A stretch of 64,000 nucleotides of DNA from Luteimicrobium album. Its GTDB lineage: Bacteria; Actinomycetota; Actinomycetes; Actinomycetales; Cellulomonadaceae. This document shows, piece by piece, positions 30,590 to 40,625 of this stretch. Below the pieces are notes generated by a model. It was not told where the DNA came from. It saw nothing but the letters and a program-made list of their open reading frames with translations, and made no database searches. Position numbers and translations under genes: made by a program. The stretch covers positions 3,844,001 through 3,908,000 of the forward strand of contig NZ_BSUK01000001.1 of NCBI RefSeq assembly GCF_030161555.1. Reading direction: 5' to 3'. Each line of letters opens with the position of its first letter. Position 1 is the first letter of the stretch.

Positions 30590-31995
30590 GCGGGCACCTG
30601 CTCACCCGTGAGCTCGTTCGCGAGCCGCCACAGGCCCGCCCCCTTGGACGACTTCACGAGCACGACGTCACCCTCCTCCAGCTCCGTGCGCAGCAGCGCG
30701 GTCGCCTCCGCGACGTCCGCGACGTGCACGACCTCGCTCCCCCACGACCCCTCGCGGCGGGCGCCGTCGACGATGCCTCCCGCGCCGGCGCCCACGACGA
30801 CGAGCCAGCGGATGTTGAGCCGCACGACGAGCTCGCCGAGCTCGTCGTGCACGGCCCGCGAGTCGGGGCCCAGCTCGAGCATCTCGCCGAGCACCGCGAC
30901 CGAGCGGCGGCCCGTCTGCTTGGCCATGACGGCGAGCGCGCGCAGGCCGGCCCGCATCGAGTCGGGGTTGGCGTTGTACGAGTCGTCGATGATGCGGATG
31001 CCGTCGGGCCGGTCGACCACGTGCATGCGGTGCGGGCTCGCCGGACCTGCCTCGGAGAGGGTGCGCGCGACGTCGGCGGCGTCCGCGCCGAGCTGCAGCG
31101 CCCCGGCGGCCGCGGCGAGCGCGTTGGTCACGTGGTGCTCGCCGACGAGCCGCAGTGTCACCGGGAGCGGCTCGCTGCCGGGCGCGTGCAGCGTGAACGA
31201 CGCGCGGCCCTCGACGTCCAGGCGCACGTCGCTCGCGCGCACGTCGGCCGACGGGATCGTGCCGAACGTCACCACCGGGCCGTCCGTGAGGCGCACCATG
31301 CCTGCGACCCGCAGGTCGTCCGCGTTGAGGACGGCCACGCCGCCCGGGCGCAGCCCCTGCACGAGCTCGCCCTTGGCGCGCTCGACCGCCTCGACGGACC
31401 CGAAGTGCCCGAGGTGCGCCGAGCCCACGACGAGCACGACGGACACGTCGGGCGGCGCGATCCGCGTGAGGTACGTGAGGTTGCCCTCGTGGTCGGCGCC
31501 CATCTCGAGCACGAGGAACCGCGTGGCGCGGTCCGCACCGAGGACGGTGAGCGGCAGCCCGATCTCGTTGTTGAACGAGCCGCGCGGCACGATCGTCGGG
31601 CCCAGCGGCGTGACGAGCGCGCCGAGCAGGTCCTTGGTCGTCGTCTTGCCGACCGAGCCGGTGACCGCCACGACCCGGACGTCGGCCTCCTCGCGCAGGG
31701 TCGCGAGGACGTACCGCGCGAGCTCGCCGAGCGCGGCCTGGACGTCGTCGACGACGACGCAGGGCACGTCCTCGAGCTCGCGTGCGGCGAGCACGAGCGC
31801 GGCGCCGGCCGCGACGGCCGTCGCCGCGTAGTCGTGCCCGTCGACGTGCTCACCGGGCAGCGCGACGAACAACGCCCCCGCGGTCGCGTCCCGGGAGTCG
31901 ATGACGACCGGGCCCGTCACGCGGGCACCGGCGTGGGCGGCGCTCACGGCGCCGCCGGTCGCTGCGGCCACGTCGGCCGCAGTCAGCTCGATCAT
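30586..31995 (-). CDS. murF: UDP-MurNAc-tripeptide--D-Ala-D-Ala ligase MurF
   Basis: Adds D-Ala-D-Ala to the tripeptide precursor (469 residues). N-terminal [18 protein letters not shown] loop [40 protein letters not shown], and C-terminal [21 protein letters not shown] 31993-31995 overlaps murE (ATGA). The ddl gene that would supply D-Ala-D-Ala is not in the window. Confidence 0.95.
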   Translation of the reverse strand: MIELTAADVAAATGGAVSAAHAGARVTGPVVIDSRDATAGALFVALPGEHVDGHDYAATAVAAGAALVLAARELEDVPCVVVDDVQAALGELARYVLATLREEADVRVVAVTGSVGKTTTKDLLGALVTPLGPTIVPRGSFNNEIGLPLTVLGADRATRFLVLEMGADHEGNLTYLTRIAPPDVSVVLVVGSAHLGHFGSVEAVERAKGELVQGLRPGGVAVLNADDLRVAGMVRLTDGPVVTFGTIPSADVRASDVRLDVEGRASFTLHAPGSEPLPVTLRLVGEHHVTNALAAAAGALQLGADAADVARTLSEAGPASPHRMHVVDRPDGIRIIDDSYNANPDSMRAGLRALAVMAKQTGRRSVAVLGEMLELGPDSRAVHDELGELVVRLNIRWLVVVGAGAGGIVDGARREGSWGSEVVHVADVAEATALLRTELEEGDVVLVKSSKGAGLWRLANELTGEQVPA

Positions 31996-33649
31996 GCGTC
32001 CTGCTCTCCTGTCGGCGCGGCGTCGTCCCGGACGGGCCGGGTCCCGGCCTGCCGGGCGGCGAGCGCCGCGCGCGCCTCGACGCGATCATCCAACGGATGG
32101 TTCACGCCGTCGATCTCCTGCCAGACCTCGTGGCCCCGCCCCGCCACGAGCACCGTGTCCTCGTCGGCCGCACCCAGCACGGCCTCCCGGATGGCCGCCG
32201 CGCGCGGCGCCACCTCGACGAGCGTCACCCGGGCCTGCGCGTCCTGCGCGCCTCGGGCGCCTTCCAGGACCTCCGCGCGGATGGGGGCGGGGTCCTCGCC
32301 GTGCGGGTCGTCGTCGGTCACGACGACCACGTCCGCACGCTCGACGGCAACCCTACCCATCGTCGGGCGCTTGCCCGTGTCACGTTCCCCGGTCGCGCCG
32401 AAGACCACGACGAGACGGCCCGGCGTCGTCGGGCGCAGCGCGTCGAGCGCGAGCGCGAGCGCGTCGGGGTTGTGCGCGAAGTCCACGACGACGCGGGGAC
32501 CCGACCCGTCCGAGACCGTCTCCATCCGACCGGGCACCGCGGGCGCGACGCCGCCCGCGCGCTCCACGGCGCCCGCGAGCGTGTCGGCGTCGACGCCCGA
32601 CTCCAGGACCATCGCGAGGGCCAGCGCGACGTTCGCGACGTTGAAGGCGCCCGGGAGCGTGGTGCGTGCCGTGAGGCGGCGCCCGTCGTCGTGCACGAGG
32701 GCAAGGCGCTGCCCGTCGGGCGCGGCGGCCACGTCCTCGACGGTCCACCCGCGGCCCTGCGCCTGCGCACCCGGGAGCCGCAGCGGCACGACGGGCACGG
32801 TGGCACGGTCGAGCAGCCGCAGTGCCCACGCGCGCCCCGGGCCGTCGGCCGGCACGACGACCACGCCGCGCCGCGCGTGAGCCGGGGTGAAGAGCGTGGC
32901 CTTCGCGTCGAAGTACGCGTCGAGCGTGCCGTGGAAGTCGAGGTGGTCCTGGCTGAGGTTCGTGAAGCCGGCGACGTCGTAGACCACGGGGTCCACGCGG
33001 TGCAGCGCGAGCGCGTGCGAGGAGACCTCCATCGCGAGCGAGTCCACGCCGTCGTCGACCATGGTCGCGAGGATCGCCTGCAGGTCGGCGGCCTCGGGGG
33101 TCGTGAGCGCGCTCGGCACGACCCGGCCCGCCGAGCGGATCTCCACGGTCCCCACGAGGCCCGTGGTGCGGCCCAGCGCCGCGAGCACGGCGTCGAGCGC
33201 GTACGTCGTCGTCGTCTTGCCGTTGGTCCCCGTGACGGCGAACGTCGCCAGGCGCGCGGTCGGGTCGCCGTACGCCCGCGCCGCGAGGACGCCCAGTACC
33301 GCACGAGGATCCGGCACGACGACGACCGGCACCGACACGGTGGTCCCGCGCTCCGCGAGCAGCCGCTCCCCGCGTCGTCGGTCACGACGGCCACGGCGCC
33401 CGCGGCCACGGCGTCGGGCGTGAACCGCGCGCCGTGGACGTGCGCGCCGGGCAGCGCGACGAACACGTCACCGGACCCGACGGTCCGGTTGTCCGCGCCG
33501 ACGCCCGTCACGACCACGTCGCCCGCGGCGGTCCGGCCGTGCCCGGCGACTCGGGTGATCCCCGCGATCTCCACGATCCCGTCCATGAGCTGCGCCAGCG
33601 TGAGCCGGGCGGACGTGCGGGGGCGCAGCCGAGGAGCGGGGGACGTCAC
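31992..33649 (-). CDS. murE: UDP-MurNAc-L-Ala-D-Glu--diamino acid ligase MurE (one frame break)
   Basis: Adds the third amino acid of the stem peptide; 552 residues after repair. The N-terminal domain (LTLAQLMDGIVEIAG, VGADNRTVGSGDVFVAL) is followed by a break at CCCC 33368-33371 between VTDDAG and ERLLAERG. Then [39 protein letters not shown] and VVVDFAHNPDAL. The position that selects the diamino acid reads TDDDPHGEDP (DDPH at 32301-32312) where meso-DAP enzymes have DNPR, so the substrate is more likely L-ornithine or L-lysine, as in Cellulomonadaceae. GTG 33647-33649 is the best start; only a weak AGG lies upstream. Confidence 0.92.
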
Positions 33650-33699
33650 GGGAAGAAACCTATCGTGCGGGCGGGTGGCGACCGGGCGGGCCTGGACCG

Positions 33700-35735
33700 T
33701 CACCACGTCGACTTGTACGGCTTGGCGGAGCCCGAGCTCGGCGCGACGCCCAGGTCGTGGAGGCCGAAGCCCATGACCTTGCTGAACACCGGCGCGGCCG
33801 TCTCGCCGCCGAAGATCGAGGTCTTCGGGTCCTTGAGGAAGACGCCGACCGTCAGCCGGGGGTTGTCCGCGGGAGCGAAGCCCACGAACGACGACACGAT
33901 CGAGGTGAGCCGCCCGCCCGCACCCGCGGCCTCGGCGGTGCCCGTCTTGCCCGCGACCTGGTACCCGGGCACGGCGGCCTTCGCGCCGGTGCCGTCGTCG
34001 CCCTTGACCACGCCCTCGAGCATCCGGGTGAGCTGCTTGGCCGTCGTCTCCGAGACCACGCGCTTGCCGTCCGCCAGGTCCGCGGGCGTCGTGACGCCGT
34101 CGGGCGACGTCGTCGACGCGACGACGTGCGCCGGCGCGCGGACGCCGCCGTTCGCGATCGTCGAGTAGACCGACGCGGCCTGCACCGCGTTGAGCGTGAG
34201 GCCCTGGCCGAACTTCACCGTGTAGCGCGTCCGGCCGTCCCAGTCCTGGGGCTCGCGGAGCACGCCAGCGGACTCGCCGGGCAGGCCGAGCCCGGTGTGC
34301 TGGCCGAGCCCGAACGCGCGCATCATGTCGTACTGCGTCTGGTCGGTCAGCGCCGAGCCCGCCTGGACCGTGCCCGCGTTCGACGACTCCGCGAGGATGC
34401 CGGCGAGCGTGAGCGTCTCGAGGCCGTGCTCGTGGGAGTCGTGGAACACCTGGCCGTTGGGCGTCGTGTACGTGTACCCCACCTCGTAGTGCGACGTCGG
34501 CTTCGCCAGGCCCGACTCGAGCAGCCCGGCCATCGTGATGATCTTGCCCGTCGAGCCGGGCTCGAACGTCCCCTCGACCGCGACCGAGCCGCGCTGCGAG
34601 ACCGGCACCGACGAGTCGTTCGGGTCCGTCGTGCCGGAGTTCGCGAGCGCGTACAGCGCGCCCGTCCTGACGTCCTCGACGACGACGATCGCCCACGTCG
34701 CGCCGGTGTCCTTCTTCGCCTTGTCCGCCGCGTCCTGGGCGTACCACTGGATGTCCTGGTCGATCGTCAGGGCGACGTCGGAGCCGGGCACCGCGGCCTT
34801 GTCCTGGTCCGTCCCCGTGGGGATCCGCTGCCCGTTGAGGCCCCGTTCGTAGGTCTCCTGGCCGGGCGTGCCGGAGAGCTGGGGGTCGAGGACCTTCTCG
34901 AGGCCGCCCGCGCCCTGCTGTCTCGCGTCGACGTAGCCCAGGAGGTTCCCGCCGGTCGCGCCCGCCGGGTAGACACGCTCCGACGTCTGCTCGGACGAGA
35001 TGCCCGCGATCCCAAGCGCGTCGATCGCCCGCCAGGTCTCCGGCAGCAGGTCCTTGGCGAGGACCTTGTACTGCAGGAGCTTCCCCTTCGACGACGCGTT
35101 GAGTGCGGCGCCGAGCGTGCTCGCGTCCTGGTGGACCAGGGGGCGATGAGCTTCGCGGCCGCGACGGCGCCCGTCCCCAGCTCCCCGGTGCCCCGGTAGG
35201 CCGCCACCTGGGCGTCCGTGGGGACGAAGGCCGCGACGTTCTTGGGGTTGGCGAGGAGCGTGTACCGGGTCTGGCTCGTGGCGAGCACGACACCCTTGCT
35301 GTCCGTGATGTCGCCACGCGTCGCGGGGAGCTCGGCGGTGGTCAGACGCTGGTGCTGGCCTCGGGCGGCGAGTGCCGGGCCGTCGTAGAGCTGCACGTAC
35401 GCGAGCCGGAGCACGAACGCGACGAGCACGAGCGCCACGAGCGCCGCGACCCAGCGCAGCCGCTTCTCGGGCCGGCCCGCCTTGCGGAAGCGCGAGGGGC
35501 GTGGCGCGGGTCGGCGGGCCGCCGGGGCCGGCCGTCGGGGCGCCGCCGTGCGGGTGCCGGGACGCGGCGGGTTCGCGTTGCTCTTCGCGGGCAGCCTGCC
35601 CTTCGCGGGCAGCACTCCGGGCGTCGGGCGAGCTCCCCGGGCGGTGCCGCCCGCCCGGGCGGACGCCGTCGGGCGGCCCGTCGTCCCGCGCGGCGCGCTC
35701 CGCGCGCCGGGTCGCTCGGACGGGCGGGGGCTCAT
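33700..35735 (-). CDS. ftsI: septal penicillin-binding protein FtsI/PBP3 (one frame break)
   Basis: Class B transpeptidase cross-linking septal peptidoglycan; about 678 residues after repair. The first 100 residues are a Pro/Arg-rich cytoplasmic tail, then one membrane span (WVAALVALVLVAFVLRLAYV) and the pedestal domain with TRGDITDSKGVVLATS. The transpeptidase domain has FEPGSTGKIITM (SxxK Ser), SSNAG (SxN) and VAGKTGTAEA (KTG). The frame breaks at GGGGG 35139-35143, between AAAKLIAP and LVHQDASTLGAAL. ATG 35733-35735 overlaps the ftsL stop (ATGA). Confidence 0.93.
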
Positions 35736-36168
35736 CCCTTGGCCCCTGCCGCCTCGGGCGTCGCGATCACCTTGCCGTCCGACAGCCGCAGGAAGCCCTG
35801 ACCCCCGCCCGGCACCATGCCGAGCGACCGGGCCGTGCGGGCGAGCGTGCTCGGGGCCGAGGCCGCGTCGAGCCGGGAGGTGAGGTCCTGCGTGTCCTGG
35901 GCCGTCTGGGCGACCTGGGCGTTGAGGGTGTTGCGCTCGAACGAGTCGCGCGCCATCTGGATGTTCAGGAGGAGCGCCGTGACGAGCGCGCCCGCCACGA
36001 TCGCGACGCACAGCGCCACGAAGGGCACGCGCGAGCGCCCCGTCGCGGGGGCGCGCACGACGCGCAGGCGCGGGCGGGGTGCCTCGACGACGCGCGGGGC
36101 GCCGGCCTTCGGGTCGGTGGCGGGCTCGAACTGGCGCAGCACACGCGCGGTCGCGCCGGCGGACGCGG

Positions 36169-36172
<4 letters not shown>
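35732..36172 (-). CDS. ftsL: FtsL-like divisome protein
   Basis: A 146-residue bitopic protein. A basic N-terminus precedes one span ([21 protein letters not shown]). A short coiled coil follows ([20 protein letters not shown]), then [21 protein letters not shown]. The layout and the position between rsmH and ftsI are those of FtsL, which with FtsB and FtsQ activates FtsWI. Sequence conservation is low in this family, so the assignment rests on context and topology. ATG overlaps the rsmH stop. Confidence 0.85.
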
Positions 36173-37269
<1,097 letters not shown>

Positions 37270-37346
37270 CGTCCCCCTCCTTCGTCGCGTCGTGCTCGCC
37301 GATGGTGCCCGACCGGGCCACCCGGTCAGGTCTCCCTCCGCGACCC

Positions 37347-37372
37347 TCTGACGCCGGGGAAGTGGCGTCAGA
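37347..37372 (-). terminator. hairpin between mraZ and rsmH
   Basis: 9-bp perfect stem (37347-37355 with 37364-37372) and 8-nt loop GGGGAAGT in the 186-nt gap after mraZ. It may be an attenuator that lets mraZ be made in excess over the dcw genes. Confidence 0.4.
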
Positions 37373-37455
37373 ACGGGCGGGAGGAGGCCTGGTCGTGCGG
37401 GCCGTCCGAACACTTCTGGTCTGGTCGTGCTGTCTGCTCGTCCTGCGCCTCGCAG

Positions 37456-37920
37456 TCAGAGCCGCAGCCCCGGGACCACCTCCTCCGCGGTGCGCGCGTA
37501 CTCGCTCTCCTGCTCGGCGAGGTAGGTCTGCCAGGCGGCGAGGTCCCAGACCTCGACCCGGGTGCCGGCGCCGATCACGGCGACGTCCCGGTCGAGGCCC
37601 GCGTACTCGCGCAGCGCGGCGGGGATCGAGATCCGGCCCTGCTTGTCCGGGACCTCGTCGCTCGCGCCGGACAGCAGCACCCGCAGGTAGTCCCGCGCCT
37701 GCTTGCTCGTCACGGGAGCCTCCCGGATCTGGTCGTACATGCGGCGGAACTCGTCCATGGGGAGCAGGAACAGGCAGCGCTCCTGCCCTCGGGTGAGGAC
37801 GAGACCCGGTGCGAGCTGGGCCCGGAACTTGGCCGGGAGGATGAGCCGCCCCTTGTCGTCGAGCCGGGGCGTGTACGTACCGAGAAGAAGGCTCGGGACC
37901 CCGCTGAACGACTCGAGCAC
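37456..37920 (-). CDS. mraZ: transcriptional regulator MraZ
   Basis: DNA-binding regulator of the dcw cluster (154 residues) with two SpoVT/AbrB-like halves: [20 protein letters not shown] and [38 protein letters not shown] is typical. A GTG at 37929 opens the frame but abuts the Shine-Dalgarno GGAGGAGG; the GTG at 37918-37920 lies 8 nt after it and is chosen. First gene of the cluster, with a four-repeat operator at 37941-37975. Confidence 0.94.
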   Translation of the reverse strand: MLESFSGVPSLLLGTYTPRLDDKGRLILPAKFRAQLAPGLVLTRGQERCLFLLPMDEFRRMYDQIREAPVTSKQARDYLRVLLSGASDEVPDKQGRISIPAALREYAGLDRDVAVIGAGTRVEVWDLAAWQTYLAEQESEYARTAEEVVPGLRL

Positions 37921-37940
37921 GGCACGCACCTCCTCCTGCC

Positions 37941-37975
37941 TCCCATTGCCCCCACATTACTCCACTTCCCTCCAC
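37941..37975 (-). promoter_or_regulatory. MraZ operator: four pentamers at 10-nt period
   Basis: On the minus strand GTGGA, GTGGA, GTGGG and TGGGA stand exactly 10 nt apart (37971-37975, 37961-37965, 37951-37955, 37941-37945). The TGGGN repeats with 5-nt spacers known for E. coli MraZ have the same period. A possible -10, TAATGT (37954-37959), lies within the repeats, so MraZ bound here would block RNA polymerase. Confidence 0.75.
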
Positions 37976-38036
37976 CGTTCGCTCGTCGAATCCGGTCTTT
38001 CACCCCCGTACGACGCCGTCGCCGCAGGTCAGAGCG

Positions 38037-38167
38037 GTGGAGCGTGGTGGAGGGCGCGGGAGCGCCCCGGCGGGTCGCGGGCCGCGCGGCGGCGGCGTCG
38101 AGCCCGACGACGGCGCCTCGGCCGGCGCCGGGCGGCACGACGGTGGAGCGATGTGGAGTGACGTGCG
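38037..38167 (+). promoter_or_regulatory. GTGGAG repeat pairs upstream of the MoxR operon
   Basis: GTGGAG at 38037-38042 and 38047-38052, and again at 38143-38148 and 38153-38158 with a weaker GTGCGA at 38163, all at 10-nt period on the plus strand. They match the mraZ operator units. The downstream group covers the region just before a possible -10 TAGGCT (38178-38183). The rest of the 37921-38287 gap holds G+C-rich sequence with no gene. Confidence 0.5.
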
Positions 38168-38287
38168 ACACGTGCTCTAGGCTCGTGCTACGACGTCGCG
38201 GACCGCGGCGGCCACCGTGCCGCCGCGCGTCACCCGACGGTCGTCCCGCCCGGGCGGTCCGCCGCTCTCGACCGACGGAGGTCCCGC

Positions 38288-39301
38288 GTGCTCCTCGACT
38301 CCACTGGCCGCTCCAGCACGGACGACGGCGCGCCCCTGCCCGGCACCGCCCTCGACGACCTCGTGACCGTCACCGGACGGATCCGCACCGCGGTCGAGTC
38401 GGTCGTGACGGGACGCTCCGACGCGGTCGACGTCACGCTCGCCGTGCTCCTCGCCGGCGGGCACCTGCTCATCGAGGACGTGCCCGGCGTCGGCAAGACG
38501 ACGCTCGCGAAGGCGCTCGCCCGCGCGATCGACGGCAGCGTCGGGCGCATCCAGTTCACCCCCGACCTCCTGCCGAGCGACCTCACCGGCGTGAGCATCT
38601 ACCGCAATCAGACCCACGAGTTCGAGTTCCGGCCCGGCCCGGTGTTCTCGAACGTGGTGATCGGCGACGAGATCAACCGCGCCTCGCCCAAGACGCAGTC
38701 GGCGCTGCTCGAGTGCATGGAGGAGGGCCAGACCACCGTCGACGGCGTCACGCACCCGCTCCCCCAGCCCTTCTTCGTCGTCGCCACCCAGAACCCGGTC
38801 GAGATGGAGGGCACCTACCCCCTGCCCGAGGCGCAGCGGGACCGGTTCATGGCGCGCCTGTCCGTCGGCTACCCCGAGCCCGCGGCCGAGCTCGAGCTGC
38901 TCGACCGGATGGAGACGCGCGACCCGCTCAGCGAGGTCACGCCCGTCGTCGACGTCGCGACCGTCGCGCGTCTCGTCACCACCGTCCGCGGCGTCTGGGC
39001 CTCGGACGCCGTCAAGCAGTACGTCCTCGCGATCGTGTCGGCCACGCGCGACCACCCGGCCCTGCGCCTCGGCGCCTCGCCGCGCACGACCATCCAGCTC
39101 CTGCGTGCCGCGAAGGCCGTCGCCGCCATGGACCAGCGCGACCACGTGCTGCCCGACGACGTTCAGCGGCTCGCGGTGCCGGTCCTGGCCCACCGTCTGA
39201 TCACGACGACCGAGGCACGGCTCGCCGGTCAGACTCCCGCCGACATCGTCACCGCGATCGTCGAGCGCACCGCCGTGCCGGCGCGCGCCGACCGCCGCTG
39301 A
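38288..39301 (+). CDS. MoxR-family AAA+ ATPase
   Basis: A 337-residue AAA+ chaperone-like ATPase. Walker A EDVPGVGKTTLAKALA, FTPDLLPSDLTGVSIY, Walker B VVIGDEINRASPKTQSALLE, VVATQNPVEMEGTYPLPEAQ as sensor region and SPRTTIQLLRAAKA as sensor 2. MoxR proteins with DUF58 and transglutaminase partners are thought to assemble or activate envelope complexes. GTG start follows GGAGG. First gene of a three-gene operon reading away from mraZ. Confidence 0.92.
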   Translation: MLLDSTGRSSTDDGAPLPGTALDDLVTVTGRIRTAVESVVTGRSDAVDVTLAVLLAGGHLLIEDVPGVGKTTLAKALARAIDGSVGRIQFTPDLLPSDLTGVSIYRNQTHEFEFRPGPVFSNVVIGDEINRASPKTQSALLECMEEGQTTVDGVTHPLPQPFFVVATQNPVEMEGTYPLPEAQRDRFMARLSVGYPEPAAELELLDRMETRDPLSEVTPVVDVATVARLVTTVRGVWASDAVKQYVLAIVSATRDHPALRLGASPRTTIQLLRAAKAVAAMDQRDHVLPDDVQRLAVPVLAHRLITTTEARLAGQTPADIVTAIVERTAVPARADRR

Positions 39302-39308
39302 GGGCGCC

Positions 39309-40625
39309 GTGGCCAGGGCGCGCACCACACGGGTCCGGCTCACCGACCGGGGGATCGTGCTCGTCGTCGGGGGCGGGATCCTCGCGCTCGCCGGGGTGGG
39401 CCTCCACCTCCCCGACGTCGTCGGGATCGGTGTGGCGCCGCTCGTCGCGGTCGCGGCAGCCGTGGTGTGGATGCGGCTGGTGGGCGTCGACCGGGGCCGC
39501 ACGGCCCTGACCACGACGCGCCGCGTGCTGCCCAACCCCGTGGTCCGCGGCCAGGTCACCGAGGCCCGGCTCGCCGTCCGCCCCGCCCACCGGTCGTCCG
39601 CCGCGACCGCGCAGCTCGCACGGACGCGCGTCGCCGAGAACGTCTCGACCCAGCTGTCCCACCGGCCGCCACGCGGGACCCAGCGCACCGGCACCGACGA
39701 GATCGTCGTGACCTACCAGCTCCAGCCGTCCGCGCGCGGACGCTGGCTGCTCGGTCCCGCGAGCGCGACCGTCGAGGACCCGTTCGGGCTCGTGCGCACG
39801 GTCCAGCCCTTCGGATCGACGACCACGGTCACCGTCTGGCCGAGCACCTACCCCCTGCCCGTGCGCGCGGCACGCAGCCTCGCCGTCGCGAGCGACGCCG
39901 CCAGCGGGACCCGCGCGGCCTCGCCCGACGACGCGGTCCTGCGCGAGTACGTCGCGGGCGACGACCCGCGTCGGGTCCACTGGATCAGCGCCGCGCGCCG
40001 CGGGCAGCTCATGGTGCGCTCCGACGAGGGGGCCGGCCTACCGCCCGTGACCGTGCTGTTCGACCGCGGCCTCCTGCCGCCGCACGACGGCGGGAAGAGC
40101 TGGGACCACGTCCGCGCGAACCGCGGCGAGTGGGCCGTGGAGTGCGCCGCGTCGATCGCCGTCTCGCTCGTCGAGGCAGGGCACGCGGGACGGATCGTGG
40201 GCACGTCGTCCGACGGGGCCGTCGCACCCGTCCCCCACGTCCCCGGCGGCCGCGGCGAGGGCCGCTCCGGCATCCTCGAGCAGGCCGTCGACCTCACCGG
40301 TCTCAAGGACGCCGCCGACGCCGACCGGGCCGTCGCGACGACCGCGGCGGCGCTGCGGACCGACCGCCACGCGGACGAGCTGACGTTCGCGGTGCTCCGC
40401 CCGCAGTCCGGGGCCGCGCTGCATGCGCTGGCCCACCTGGGCGGCGAGGGCGACCACGCCGCCGTCGTCGTGGTCGGGCGGGCCGCTCCGCCCGTCCAGC
40501 ACCGTGCGGCGCAGGACACGGTCGCCGCGCTGCGCGCCGCCGGATGGCGTGCGCTGGCCGTCGTCGAGGGCAGCGGGCTCGAGGCGACGTGGCTCAACCT
40601 CGTGCAGGAGGCGGTCTGGTCATGA
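39309..40625 (+). CDS. DUF58-domain membrane protein
   Basis: A 438-residue protein. Two N-terminal hydrophobic segments (GIVLVVGGGILALAGVGLHL and VVGIGVAPLVAVAAAVVWM) are followed by a beta-rich domain. The DUF58 motif is LREYVAGDDPRRVHWISAAR, then a von Willebrand A-like fold with VTVLFDRGLLP. In this kind of operon the DUF58 protein is taken as the adaptor between the MoxR ATPase and its target. GTG lies 7 nt after moxR, and its stop overlaps the next ATG. Confidence 0.9.
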   Translation: MARARTTRVRLTDRGIVLVVGGGILALAGVGLHLPDVVGIGVAPLVAVAAAVVWMRLVGVDRGRTALTTTRRVLPNPVVRGQVTEARLAVRPAHRSSAATAQLARTRVAENVSTQLSHRPPRGTQRTGTDEIVVTYQLQPSARGRWLLGPASATVEDPFGLVRTVQPFGSTTTVTVWPSTYPLPVRAARSLAVASDAASGTRAASPDDAVLREYVAGDDPRRVHWISAARRGQLMVRSDEGAGLPPVTVLFDRGLLPPHDGGKSWDHVRANRGEWAVECAASIAVSLVEAGHAGRIVGTSSDGAVAPVPHVPGGRGEGRSGILEQAVDLTGLKDAADADRAVATTAAALRTDRHADELTFAVLRPQSGAALHALAHLGGEGDHAAVVVVGRAAPPVQHRAAQDTVAALRAAGWRALAVVEGSGLEATWLNLVQEAVWS

